Of a stretch of 13,840 bases of DNA, positions 7,378-13,440 are shown one piece after another. A program made the position numbers and the translations under genes. The notes below the pieces were generated by a model. That model worked only from the letters and a program-made list of their open reading frames with translations, was not told where the DNA came from and searched no databases. The DNA comes from Dehalococcoidia bacterium (GTDB lineage Bacteria; Chloroflexota; Dehalococcoidia; UBA3495), in contig PCAH01000082.1 in the NCBI GenBank assembly GCA_002730485.1, positions 1-13,840 on the forward strand. Direction: 5' to 3'. The first letter of the stretch is position 1. Each line of letters begins with the position of its first letter.

Positions 7378-8004
7378 GTGAACATCGCCATTCTTGGCGG
7401 GACATTCGACCCGATCCACCTTGGGCACCTGAGCATTGCCAATACCGCGATGAAACATGCAGGCCTGGAGCGGGTCCTGTTCATCCCTGCCGGTCATCCC
7501 AGACTCAAACAGGCAGAACCAACAGCTTCCGTGAAACACCGCTTGGAGATGGTACGTCTGGCTACGGAAGCTACCCCAGCATTTGAAGCCTGCGATATCG
7601 AGACCAGTCGCCCCGGCCCCACCTACAGCATTGACACCCTGGTAGAACTGACGGCCGAACTGGGGCCAGAAGCCAAGCTGTTCTTTATCGTGGGCCTGGA
7701 TGTGCTGAATCAGCTGCATCGTTGGAAGGACCCAGAGCGGGTGATGGCGCTTTGCCAGTTACTGGTGTTGGACCGGCCTGGAGAGCAGGATTTTGACTGG
7801 GATGAATTCTACCTGCGAATTCCGGAGGCTAAAGGGCGGGTACAGATAGTTGCTGCGCCGTTGATTAATGTCAGCGCCACAGAACTTCGCAGAAGATTGG
7901 CTGCGGGTGAGTCTGTATCTGGGCTGGTGCCCGACGCAGTAGCCGAGTATATTCTGAGTCAGAAACTTTATCTGATCACCGGGGAAGGGAGGACGACGAG
8001 TTGA
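7378..8004 (+). CDS. nadD: Nicotinate-nucleotide adenylyltransferase
   Basis: NadD transfers AMP from ATP to nicotinate mononucleotide, giving deamido-NAD in cytoplasmic NAD synthesis. The 208-residue protein begins at once with the nucleotidyltransferase motif GGTFDPIHLGH (7-17). It also has FIPAGHPRLK, the S-R-P-G-P-T-Y-S-I-D-T-L segment typical of NadD, and the C-terminal SATELRRRL (166-174), a version of the family's ISST/SSTxIR motif. The GTG start at 7378 is fixed by the motif lying only six residues in; no strong Shine-Dalgarno precedes it. It follows obg by 13 bases, a common pairing, and overlaps pyrE by four bases. In many genomes rsfS comes next; here pyrE takes that place. Confidence 0.96.
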   Translation: MNIAILGGTFDPIHLGHLSIANTAMKHAGLERVLFIPAGHPRLKQAEPTASVKHRLEMVRLATEATPAFEACDIETSRPGPTYSIDTLVELTAELGPEAKLFFIVGLDVLNQLHRWKDPERVMALCQLLVLDRPGEQDFDWDEFYLRIPEAKGRVQIVAAPLINVSATELRRRLAAGESVSGLVPDAVAEYILSQKLYLITGEGRTTS

Positions 8005-8564
8005 GCGAGACAGTAGACCGACTTTTGGATCTGGCGTTGGACCGCGGCGCAATCAAGTATGGCGATTTCACCCTCTCATCTGGCAAGAAGAGCAGTTACT
8101 ACTTTGACGGTCGCTTGCTGAGTCTGGATCCAGAGGGCGCCCACCTGATCTCCCAGGCTCTGCTCCCGTTGCTGCAAAAATCCGGTGCGGCAGCCATCGG
8201 CGGCACGACCCTGGGCGCTGATCCCATAGTCACGGCCGTGGCATTGGCCAGCCATCTGGCCGGTGGGTCTATCCCGGCATTCATCGTCAGGAAAGAGAGC
8301 AAGGGCCACGGCACTAAGCAGAGCATAGAGGGGCCATTGGCGCCTGGCAGCAAGGTTGCCATCGTGGATGATGTCTGCACCACCGGCGGTTCGTTGTTCC
8401 ACGCCATAGAAGCGGCGGAAGAAGCGGGATGTACCGTGGTGAAAGTGGTGTCTTTGCTCGACCGAAATGAGGGCGGCTCCGAAGAGATGCGAAAACGCGG
8501 CTACGACTTTGCGGCGCTACTGTCGGCGACTCCGGAAGGCAAGATAGAGCCGTCTAGCGACTAA
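8001..8564 (+). CDS. pyrE: Orotate phosphoribosyltransferase
   Basis: PyrE joins orotate to PRPP, giving orotidine 5'-phosphate in de novo pyrimidine synthesis. Its 187 residues are a normal length. The N-terminus shows K-Y-G-D-F-T-L-S-S-G-K-K-S-S-Y-Y-F-D, the substrate loop region. The flexible catalytic loop is R-K-E-S-K-G-H-G-T. The PRPP-binding motif is VAIVDDVCTTGGS, with the Asp pair at 123-124. The start is TTG at 8001, overlapping the nadD stop as TTGA, with GGGAGG about nine bases upstream, so both coupling and an independent ribosome site are present. Its stop lies only four bases from the convergent ygfZ-like stop, with no obvious terminator between them. Confidence 0.95.
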   Translation: MSETVDRLLDLALDRGAIKYGDFTLSSGKKSSYYFDGRLLSLDPEGAHLISQALLPLLQKSGAAAIGGTTLGADPIVTAVALASHLAGGSIPAFIVRKESKGHGTKQSIEGPLAPGSKVAIVDDVCTTGGSLFHAIEAAEEAGCTVVKVVSLLDRNEGGSEEMRKRGYDFAALLSATPEGKIEPSSD

Positions 8565-8568
8565 CGTC

Positions 8569-9642
8569 TCAGTCTTTGGGTGGTCCGTAGGGCTGGGCGA
8601 AGTTCAATATTTCCGCTGAGGCCGTTTCTGAGCTTTCAATGTCAAGTTTGGTGCCAGGGATGGCCATTGCTGCTTTAACGTATCCCAAGCCCTTTAAAAC
8701 ACCGTCTATGGCTTCTGGAGCGACGGATGTGACGGTTCCAACAAGCTGACCATCTTGCAGCAGTTCATCCCCTGGCGAGACGGCGGTATCTGGATCAAAG
8801 CTCAGAGAGACCAAGAACTTCTGAATCTTCTTATAGCTGTCCAGCCGGGCGATCACTTCCTGGCCTATGTAACAGCCCTTGGTGAAGTCTATTGAGCCGA
8901 TGAGTCCGGCTTCCAATGGGTTGAAAGGCTCTCCAAGTTCTGGCCCGAACTCCGGCACTGCAAAGTTCACCCGAACCGCGTCCATGGCAGTAGCGCCCAC
9001 CGGAGTCGCGCCAGCTTCGGTCAAATGCTGCCAGACCGCTCTCGCGGATTCTGGGCTAGTGATCAGCCAGTAACGCGATAGCTCACCCACAGGTTGATTC
9101 ACGACCAAAACGTCGGAACCGTCGATCTGTACAGTTTCAACACTCAGCGAGTCCTTAGCCATAGGTTCATGGGAATCACTGAGACCCAGAAGTTTGTCTG
9201 CCCCAGGGCCTATCAACGCGAGCATCGTGGTTTCAGAAGAAGCGTCCTCAATCTGAAGGTCTTCCATGATGGTGTATTTATCTAGCCAGTCGATAACCGC
9301 CTGCTGACGGCCCGGGCTGGTTAGCAGAGTCACATGTTCGCCCTGATTCACCACTCCCAACACATCGACGATACGGCCACGGTCGGTGGTGAGCACAGTG
9401 ACTGCGCCCTCACCTGGGCCAAGGTCAATAACCTTATTGGTGGACATGCGGTTCAGCAGGTCCAGGCCGTCCTCGCCGGTGGCTTTCAATCGGCCCATGT
9501 ACGAGGCGTCGTGGATGCCCACATTGGTGATGGCCGCCGAGTATTCCGATGCGAAGTCGCTGTAAACGGCTGGGAGTTGAAAGCCGTAGCGGTCGATAAA
9601 GATGTCGGCGCCGGTCTGTAGCGGTGATTCTTGCAGGGCCAT
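8569..9642 (-). CDS. ygfZ: YgfZ/GcvT-type folate-binding protein (Fe-S cluster assembly)
   Basis: This is a 357-residue member of the aminomethyltransferase (GcvT) fold. The diagnostic YgfZ/IBA57 signature K-G-C-Y-I-G-Q-E is at residues 255-262, including the family Cys257, and the tail is the compact C-terminal barrel domain. True GcvT lacks this Cys motif, which supports the YgfZ-type call over glycine cleavage T-protein. YgfZ and IBA57 use tetrahydrofolate and support repair or maturation of certain Fe-S enzymes. The ATG at 9642 has a GGGAG seven bases upstream. The adjacent upstream gene on the same strand is an A-type Fe-S carrier, the known partner class, but the terminator at 9678-9714 lies between them. 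Some glycine or sarcosine metabolism proteins share the fold. Confidence 0.88.
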   Translation of the reverse strand: MALQESPLQTGADIFIDRYGFQLPAVYSDFASEYSAAITNVGIHDASYMGRLKATGEDGLDLLNRMSTNKVIDLGPGEGAVTVLTTDRGRIVDVLGVVNQGEHVTLLTSPGRQQAVIDWLDKYTIMEDLQIEDASSETTMLALIGPGADKLLGLSDSHEPMAKDSLSVETVQIDGSDVLVVNQPVGELSRYWLITSPESARAVWQHLTEAGATPVGATAMDAVRVNFAVPEFGPELGEPFNPLEAGLIGSIDFTKGCYIGQEVIARLDSYKKIQKFLVSLSFDPDTAVSPGDELLQDGQLVGTVTSVAPEAIDGVLKGLGYVKAAMAIPGTKLDIESSETASAEILNFAQPYGPPKD

Positions 9643-9677
9643 CAGCGACTCCCGTTCATGGTTTCAGGTCTTAACAA

Positions 9678-9714
9678 ACAAGCGCCGCTTTTGCTCATGC
9701 AAGGCGGCGCTTGT
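9678..9714 (-). terminator. Intrinsic terminator after the Fe-S carrier gene
   Basis: An 11-bp stem (9678-9688 with 9704-9714, core CAAGCGCCGC) is extended by an inner TTGC/GCAA helix. On the minus strand it is followed by TTTGTT. It should end or attenuate transcription of the gene stopping at 9748, with partial read-through into ygfZ possible. Confidence 0.75.
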
Positions 9715-9747
9715 GGTTTACTGCTTTGACGTTAGATGCCGGGGTTA

Positions 9748-10110
9748 TTAGACACTAAACGAAGTGCCGCAACCACAGGCCTTCTTGGCGTTGGGGTTCT
9801 CGAAGACGAAGCCTTTGCCGTTCAGGCCGTCTGAAAAGTCGAGTTCTGTGCCCACCAGGTAGATGTAGCTCTTCTTGTCTACGATGACTTTGACGCCGTG
9901 CTGCTCGACCACTTTGTCGGTCTCGGCGAAGGTCTGTTCCCCGGTGATCTTCAGGTCATAGGTCAGACCGGAACATCCGCCCCCTTTAACGGCGACATGA
10001 ATACCGACATTCTCGTTGATACCGTCTTTCTCGGCGAAGTACTTGATCTTGTCGGCGGCCTTTTCGGAGATCGCCACCGTTAGTTCCATGCCATTCTGTG
10101 TTATGGGCAT
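9748..10110 (-). CDS. erpA: A-type iron-sulfur cluster carrier (IscA/ErpA/SufA family)
   Basis: This small cytoplasmic carrier delivers Fe-S clusters to client enzymes. The 120-residue protein has the HesB/IscA fold: ISEKAADKIKYF, then GGGCSGLTYDL with Cys46, LDFSDGLNGKGFVFENPNA and the C-terminal CGC at 112-114. The three cysteines fit the family spacing C-x65-C-G-C and are the cluster ligands. ATG 10110 has GGGGAG seven bases upstream. An internal ATG at 10089 would remove seven non-conserved residues. The gene has a good promoter and its own terminator, so it can be expressed alone. Which A-type subgroup it belongs to (ErpA, IscA or SufA) cannot be settled by eye, so the symbol is tentative. 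Confidence 0.93.
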   Translation of the reverse strand: MPITQNGMELTVAISEKAADKIKYFAEKDGINENVGIHVAVKGGGCSGLTYDLKITGEQTFAETDKVVEQHGVKVIVDKKSYIYLVGTELDFSDGLNGKGFVFENPNAKKACGCGTSFSV

Positions 10111-10162
10111 ATCATTCTCCCCGGTGTTTAGCGGCGCTGTTTGGGGTTGGATTCAGTGTGCA

Positions 10163-10177
10163 GCTCCAATAAGGAGC
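10163..10177 (-). promoter_or_regulatory. 5'-leader hairpin of the Fe-S carrier mRNA
   Basis: A perfect GCTCC/GGAGC stem with a 5-base loop lies a few bases after the predicted transcription start (about 10181). Such 5'-terminal hairpins often stabilise mRNA; a regulatory role is only inferred. Confidence 0.35.
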
Positions 10178-10187
10178 GAACAAGATT

Positions 10188-10217
10188 ATTGTAGGGCCAG
10201 ATATCTTCCTCAGTCAA
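10188..10217 (-). promoter_or_regulatory. Sigma-70-type promoter for the Fe-S carrier gene
   Basis: On the minus strand, TTGACT (10212-10217) and TACAAT (10188-10193) are separated by 18 bases. Each matches 5 of 6 consensus bases. The predicted start near 10181 gives a leader of about 70 bases. Confidence 0.6.
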
Positions 10218-10240
10218 GAATCTGAGACTGTGGCTTCAGC

Positions 10241-11179
10241 TTAACCGAGAAGTTGCTCCAGCCTCTCTGCGCCCATGTACTGCTCAAGTAGATCAGCGAA
10301 GTGGTGGGCCTTGGTGTCGGTGCGGGCGTCAGCCTGGTCCAGCAGACCGGCCAGGGCCTCGGCAGTGTCCATGGTGTTGGTGCGTACCTGGATCAGGGGC
10401 ACCTCCCGTTTCAGGGCTTCTGCCTTGATGTACTCGGTGGGCTCGCCTGGGCCGGTCAGCACTAGGCAGCAGGTCTTGTCGCCCATGGAGGCCATCTGGA
10501 TGTCCGGTCGTTCCACTCGTGTGATCACGGCCTGGTTGGCGTAGCGGTCGAAGTAGGTCGGGCCTTCGTCCAGGATGTTTCCGCCGATCATGAAGCGTTC
10601 AACTGGGGCGTCATTGTTCACGGGATCCAAAACCCATTGACCGCCCAGGTGATTCGCCAGTTGTTCCACGGTGATTGCCAGCATGCCTCGGCTTTCCGGG
10701 ATCACAGCAACGGGCACTGATTGGCCGGACAGTTCTCGGGCAACCTCGTCACGGCGGTGGATGGGAGTTGCATTGACCACGATCCCAGCGAGGTTAGGGC
10801 CTGCGGCGGAGATGGAGTCAGTTGCTGAGGACTGCTGGGTGTATTGGTGAACTAGGATCACCTTGCTGCTGAGGTCTAGGGGTGGGGCAGTGCTTGGCCC
10901 TTCAACGATGACGATATCAGCTTCAAAGTCCAGCTTGGCGATTGCCGACTGAGCGCTGGCCAAGTCGTCCGCACTTGCAGGAGTAGGGACATCTGGTCCG
11001 CCCATAGACGCTAGCAGACCCCCAACGAACTCCACATCGGAATCAGTGCCGAATGCATTGGAGAACGGCTTATAGTAGGCAGTCTTCTTCCCGGCGGCGT
11101 TGGCTTTGATTAGCAACGCTGCTGCCAGGCTGGTCTTGCCGGCGCCGGACTGATTTCCCACTATCTGAAGGACGGCCAC
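10241..11179 (-). CDS. Stand-alone P-loop (BioD-like) + DRTGG-domain protein, like the N-terminal half of phosphotransacetylase
   Basis: The 312-residue protein has two parts. The first is a dethiobiotin-synthetase-like P-loop domain (about 1-200) with Walker A GNQSGAGKT (8-16), the Y-Y-K-P-F segment and VIVEGPST. The second is a DRTGG-type domain (about 200-300) with A-V-I-T-R-V-E-R-P-D-I, CCLVLTGPGEP and a P-L-I-Q-V-R-T-N-T-M-D-T-A-E-A-L run. This pair forms the N-terminal regulatory half of long phosphotransacetylases (COG0857-like), but the catalytic acetyltransferase domain is absent. The GTG start at 11179 has AGGAG five bases upstream. A nucleotide-sensing regulatory role is inferred; no reaction can be assigned. 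It stands between unrelated genes. Confidence 0.8.
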   Translation of the reverse strand: MAVLQIVGNQSGAGKTSLAAALLIKANAAGKKTAYYKPFSNAFGTDSDVEFVGGLLASMGGPDVPTPASADDLASAQSAIAKLDFEADIVIVEGPSTAPPLDLSSKVILVHQYTQQSSATDSISAAGPNLAGIVVNATPIHRRDEVARELSGQSVPVAVIPESRGMLAITVEQLANHLGGQWVLDPVNNDAPVERFMIGGNILDEGPTYFDRYANQAVITRVERPDIQMASMGDKTCCLVLTGPGEPTEYIKAEALKREVPLIQVRTNTMDTAEALAGLLDQADARTDTKAHHFADLLEQYMGAERLEQLLG

Positions 11180-11273
11180 GGAGTCTCCTAGAGGTTTAAT
11201 TGCTCGGTTATTCCTGGGATCTATAGTTGAGTAATTTTAGCATAGCGACCGTGTAAGACAGGGCCAGGCGATG

Positions 11274-11975
11274 CTACTCGTTAACGTCCTTGGGGCCGGT
11301 GTCCTCGGGATCGAAGTTGTCCGGGAAGGTGGTGGTATCGTCCCACTTCGCCAGGTTGAAGTCCGACCGGTGCAAGCTGGTTTGTTTGAAACTGGCCCCA
11401 CGAACGTCGGTTGCGATCCACATGGAGTCACGAATCATGGCCAGGTTGAAGTCTGCGCCCACCATGTTGGCCCGGCTCAGGTCCGCGCCATTCATCATGG
11501 ATGATTGGAAGCGGGTGTTGGTCATGTTGGTGTTTCTGAGGTCGGCCTCAATCATGTTGGACTGGCTGAAATCGGCGTCGGTCAAGTCAGCGCCGATCAG
11601 GTTGACCCGGTTCATCCGGCAGCCCTTTACCACGGCACCCTTGAGGTTCGCGCCCTTCATATCCGTCCAGAAGAAGTTCACATTGTTGACTGTGGCGTCG
11701 GTCAGATTGACTCCGGCCATACCTGCCTGGCCAAAGTCGGCTTCAGAGAGGTCTGCGCCGGTGAGGTCGGACCCTGCCAGGTTTGCCTTGCTGAGTCGGG
11801 CTTTGGTCAGGTTTGCGCCCTTGAGGTTTGCTTCGTGGATCTTGGTACCGGCCAGGTTCACGCCGCTGAGGTCGGCTCCTTCAAGATCAAGCTGGGTGTC
11901 TGGGTTATTCTCGCGCCAGTTGTCCAGGGCGTCGGGGCCGCTGGAGGCTAGTTTTACGTGTTCTGCGTTAGCCAA
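11274..11975 (-). CDS. Pentapeptide-repeat protein
   Basis: The 233-residue protein is dominated by A(D/N)LxX pentapeptides from about residue 28 to 205, for example GADLSGVNLAG, EANLKGANL and GSDLTGADLSEADF. Such repeats fold into a right-handed four-sided beta-helix. A short N-terminal helix with a D-N-W-R-E-N-N-P-D segment precedes the repeats, a frequent cap in this family. No signal peptide or membrane span is visible, so it is probably cytoplasmic. Start TTG 11975 has CGGAG about nine bases upstream. Some family members mimic DNA to protect gyrase, but many have no known role and nothing here identifies this one. The selenoprotein lies 98 bases upstream, beyond a terminator, so co-transcription is doubtful. 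Confidence 0.92.
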   Translation of the reverse strand: MANAEHVKLASSGPDALDNWRENNPDTQLDLEGADLSGVNLAGTKIHEANLKGANLTKARLSKANLAGSDLTGADLSEADFGQAGMAGVNLTDATVNNVNFFWTDMKGANLKGAVVKGCRMNRVNLIGADLTDADFSQSNMIEADLRNTNMTNTRFQSSMMNGADLSRANMVGADFNLAMIRDSMWIATDVRGASFKQTSLHRSDFNLAKWDDTTTFPDNFDPEDTGPKDVNE

Positions 11976-12010
11976 TTCGTTGTACTCCGTTTATTGAACC
12001 TGTGGTTCAC

Positions 12011-12042
12011 AAAAATACAGCCCAGGATCTGCTCCCAGGCTG
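12011..12042 (-). terminator. Intrinsic terminator downstream of the selenoprotein gene
   Basis: On the minus-strand RNA, CAGCCTGGGA pairs with TCCTGGGCTG through ten continuous pairs, two of them G-U. The loop has five bases and is followed by TATTTTTG. The stem fails on the plus strand, where the wobbles become C-A mismatches, so it is specific to minus-strand transcription. Confidence 0.8.
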
Positions 12043-12073
12043 CGTAGTCCGGGTCATCGAGTCGGAAAAGGGG

Positions 12074-12358
12074 CTAGGCGTCTTCCAGATCGAATAGCTT
12101 CTCGGCGATGGCCATCTTTAGTTCATTGACCTTGCTCAAGTCTGGAAACGCCCCGGCTTCCTTGCGGTCGAAGATCTTATCTCCGTCCAGGAACACTTCC
12201 AGGCGGCCCTTGTCTGACGGGGTCATGGTGATGGCCACGTCTCCGGGGGCATCTGACTTGAAGAATTCGTTCGCCAACCACGTGGCGACAGGGAAGTAGC
12301 CTCAAGCTACACAATAGACTATTTCAGCTTCGACTTTGCCGTGTTCTGAGCCTGCCAT
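12074..12358 (-). CDS. SelW-like selenoprotein (Rdx/SelT-SelW-SelH family) with in-frame TGA = selenocysteine
   Basis: This 94-residue thioredoxin-fold protein is read through a TGA at 12302-12304. From ATG 12358 the frame gives KVEAEIVYCVAUGYFPVATW, where C16-x-x-U19 is the SelW-type CxxU redox motif in its usual place after the first beta strand. The rest matches the Rdx family: a helix, V-A-I-T-M-T-P, LEVFLDGDKIFDRKEAGAFPD (cf. SelW's F-S-K-K-x-S-G-R-F-P), then a C-terminal helix. A GGAGG lies six bases before the ATG, far better than the internal TTG at 12277, which would give a 67-residue piece lacking the motif. A SECIS-like hairpin follows the TGA. It probably shares a transcript with the MaoC-like genes 62 bases upstream. 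The substrate is unknown; a thiol-based redox role is inferred. SelA, SelB, SelC and SelD must be elsewhere in the genome. Confidence 0.9.
12271..12288 (-). promoter_or_regulatory. Putative bacterial SECIS element (selenocysteine insertion hairpin)
   Basis: In the mRNA, UCGCCA (bases 14-19 after the UGA) pairs perfectly with UGGCGA (bases 26-31) around the 6-base loop CGUGGU. The loop begins 20 bases after the UGA and has G as its second base. Both agree with published rules for bacterial SECIS hairpins (apical loop roughly 16-37 bases from UGA, G among the first two loop bases). The stem is short, so a longer alternative fold is possible. Confidence 0.6.
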
Positions 12359-12384
12359 TTGGTCCTCCAGTATTGTTGGTGCTC

Positions 12385-12408
12385 GTAACGGGACCCGGAG
12401 GCCGTTAC
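12385..12408 (-). repeat. Inverted repeat between the MaoC-like gene and the selenoprotein gene
   Basis: GTAACGG and CCGTTAC form a perfect 7-bp stem with a 10-base loop. No U-run follows on the minus strand, so it is not an ordinary terminator. The loop contains CCTCC, complementary to the selenoprotein's GGAGG ribosome site (minus strand, 12364-12368), so a pairing that hides that site is conceivable. Confidence 0.5.
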
Positions 12409-12420
12409 TTCGGATAGTTG

Positions 12421-12846
12421 TTACTTGATGGTTGCGGTGCCGATACCAACGGCAGTGCGGTTGCCGTCCTGGTTATCGCAGAAGATATCAACGGAAACTT
12501 GGGTGCCTTCCTCGGTCTCCTGTGATCCGCTGACAGCCCCGGTGACAGTGATGGTGTCACCGGCCTTCACCGGCCGAAGAAACTTCAGGTTTACGGTGCC
12601 GGTGTGATTGAAAACCTCTGGCCCAAAGAACTTGCGCAGGCATTCTGCGGCAAAGGTAATGGACATGCGACCAGAGGCCAGGGTGTAGGTGGTGCCCAGG
12701 CGTTTGGCGGCCAGCTCCGGGTTGTTGTGGATGTTCTCCAGGTTCAGAATCCCGGTGGATTCGAATCCCAGAATGGATTTTTCTGTGATGGCCTTAGTGA
12801 CTGAAGGTATGGCTTGCCCTGGTTCTATTTCTGTTCTGGATGCCAT
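12421..12846 (-). CDS. MaoC-like hotdog-fold protein, C-terminal-type subunit
   Basis: This 141-residue protein has the MaoC hydratase hotdog fold: a helix region with NLENIHNNPELAAK, the A-S-G-R-M-S segment, F-N-H-T-G-T-V-N-L-K-F-L-R-P-V-K-A-G-D-T and a long terminal sheet. MaoC-family enzymes hydrate or dehydrate 2-enoyl/3-hydroxyacyl thioesters. Their usual motif G-D-x-N-P-[LI]-H here aligns with L-N-L-E-N-I-H: His is kept, but the catalytic Asp position is Asn. The gene starts 22 bases inside the upstream hotdog gene, so the two are translationally coupled and probably form a heterodimer like mycobacterial HadAB. Activity as a hydratase is uncertain because of the Asp change; it could instead be a thioester-binding or thioesterase-like protein. 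Confidence 0.82.
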   Translation of the reverse strand: MASRTEIEPGQAIPSVTKAITEKSILGFESTGILNLENIHNNPELAAKRLGTTYTLASGRMSITFAAECLRKFFGPEVFNHTGTVNLKFLRPVKAGDTITVTGAVSGSQETEEGTQVSVDIFCDNQDGNRTAVGIGTATIK

Positions 12847-13253
12847 TTTTTCCCCAACTCATCAGGCTTCTTCAACTGGTAGGTACTGAGCTTTTCCAGA
12901 AGGCGGCCGTCCTCGTCGGTGGCGGTCGCTTCAATGACTATGTACGGTTTGTCGCGGCGTAGGTACTTGTCTGCGATGCGGCCGGTTACGATGATCTTCT
13001 TGCCGATGATGGGCGGGTTGAAGAATTCAACCTCGTTGCCCGCATTCACCGTGCCGATGGGGTCGGTGTAGACCATGGCGAAGGCGGTGGCATCGTGCTT
13101 GACGCCCAGCGTGGGAAAAGATGCTTCCGGGTCCTCCACGGAAGTGCGGAAAGCGTCGACCATTTCCTGGGTGAGGATGTAGTCGTAGGAACCCAACTCC
13201 TCACCGATCACGACATCATCGTAAGCAAAGACTTTCAGTTCTGTGTCAGCCAT
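12825..13253 (-). CDS. MaoC N-terminal-type (FAS1-like dehydratase) hotdog subunit
   Basis: The 142-residue protein corresponds to the N-terminal, non-catalytic hotdog of fused MaoC dehydratases. It shows LTQEMVDAFRTSVEDPEASF, then VNAGNEVEFFNPPIIGKKI (cf. the family's N-A-G-x-E-[FW]-x-F-x-R-P) and the V-I-E-A-T-A-T-D-E-D-G-R-L strand. In such complexes this half builds the acyl-binding pocket while its partner supplies catalytic residues. The ATG at 13253 has AAGGA six bases upstream. It overlaps the second subunit by 22 bases. It is first in the operon, with a promoter at 13315-13343. The acyl substrate cannot be read from the sequence. Confidence 0.82.
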   Translation of the reverse strand: MADTELKVFAYDDVVIGEELGSYDYILTQEMVDAFRTSVEDPEASFPTLGVKHDATAFAMVYTDPIGTVNAGNEVEFFNPPIIGKKIIVTGRIADKYLRRDKPYIVIEATATDEDGRLLEKLSTYQLKKPDELGKKWHPEQK

Positions 13254-13314
13254 TTTCGGTCCTTTCCAGGCCCAAGTTAGTCCGAAGTTCGTTCATATTG
13301 GGCACGTTGCTCCT

Positions 13315-13343
13315 ACAATACTTAGTTTGCCTTTGGTAGTCAA
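13315..13343 (-). promoter_or_regulatory. Promoter for the MaoC-pair/selenoprotein operon
   Basis: On the minus strand, TTGACT (13338-13343) and TATTGT (13315-13320) are separated by 17 bases, matching 5 and 4 of 6 consensus bases. The predicted start near 13308 leaves a leader of about 55 bases before ATG 13253. Confidence 0.5.
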
Positions 13344-13375
13344 CGCGAAGGCACGGGAACAGCGGGTCTACGGAC

Positions 13376-13405
13376 TTGGTGAGAAAATCACCTTTGCCCT
13401 ATAAT
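13376..13405 (+). promoter_or_regulatory. Promoter with perfect TATAAT and an operator-like palindrome in its spacer
   Basis: TATAAT at 13400-13405 is a perfect -10. TTGGTG at 13376-13381 is a weak -35 (3 of 6) at 18 bases. Overlapping the -35 and the spacer is the perfect inverted repeat GGTGA-N5-TCACC (13378-13392), a good position for a repressor or an activator that compensates for the weak -35. Transcription would start near 13412. Confidence 0.55.
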
Positions 13406-13440
13406 GGGTCGTGACATCTGTCATTGAAGGCGTGACTGAC

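Noticed and set aside
8076..8407. Two minus-strand frames opposite pyrE
   Set aside because: They lie wholly within an unmistakable pyrE and show no recognisable motif.
11290..11997. 235-codon open frame opposite the pentapeptide-repeat gene
   Set aside because: It mirrors the regular codon pattern of the repeats on the other strand. Its translation shows no fold-like pattern, and the minus-strand protein is clearly real.
12074..12277. 67-residue protein starting at TTG 12277
   Set aside because: The start lies inside the SECIS-like loop and stem, lacks a Shine-Dalgarno, and removes the CxxU motif and first strand of the fold.
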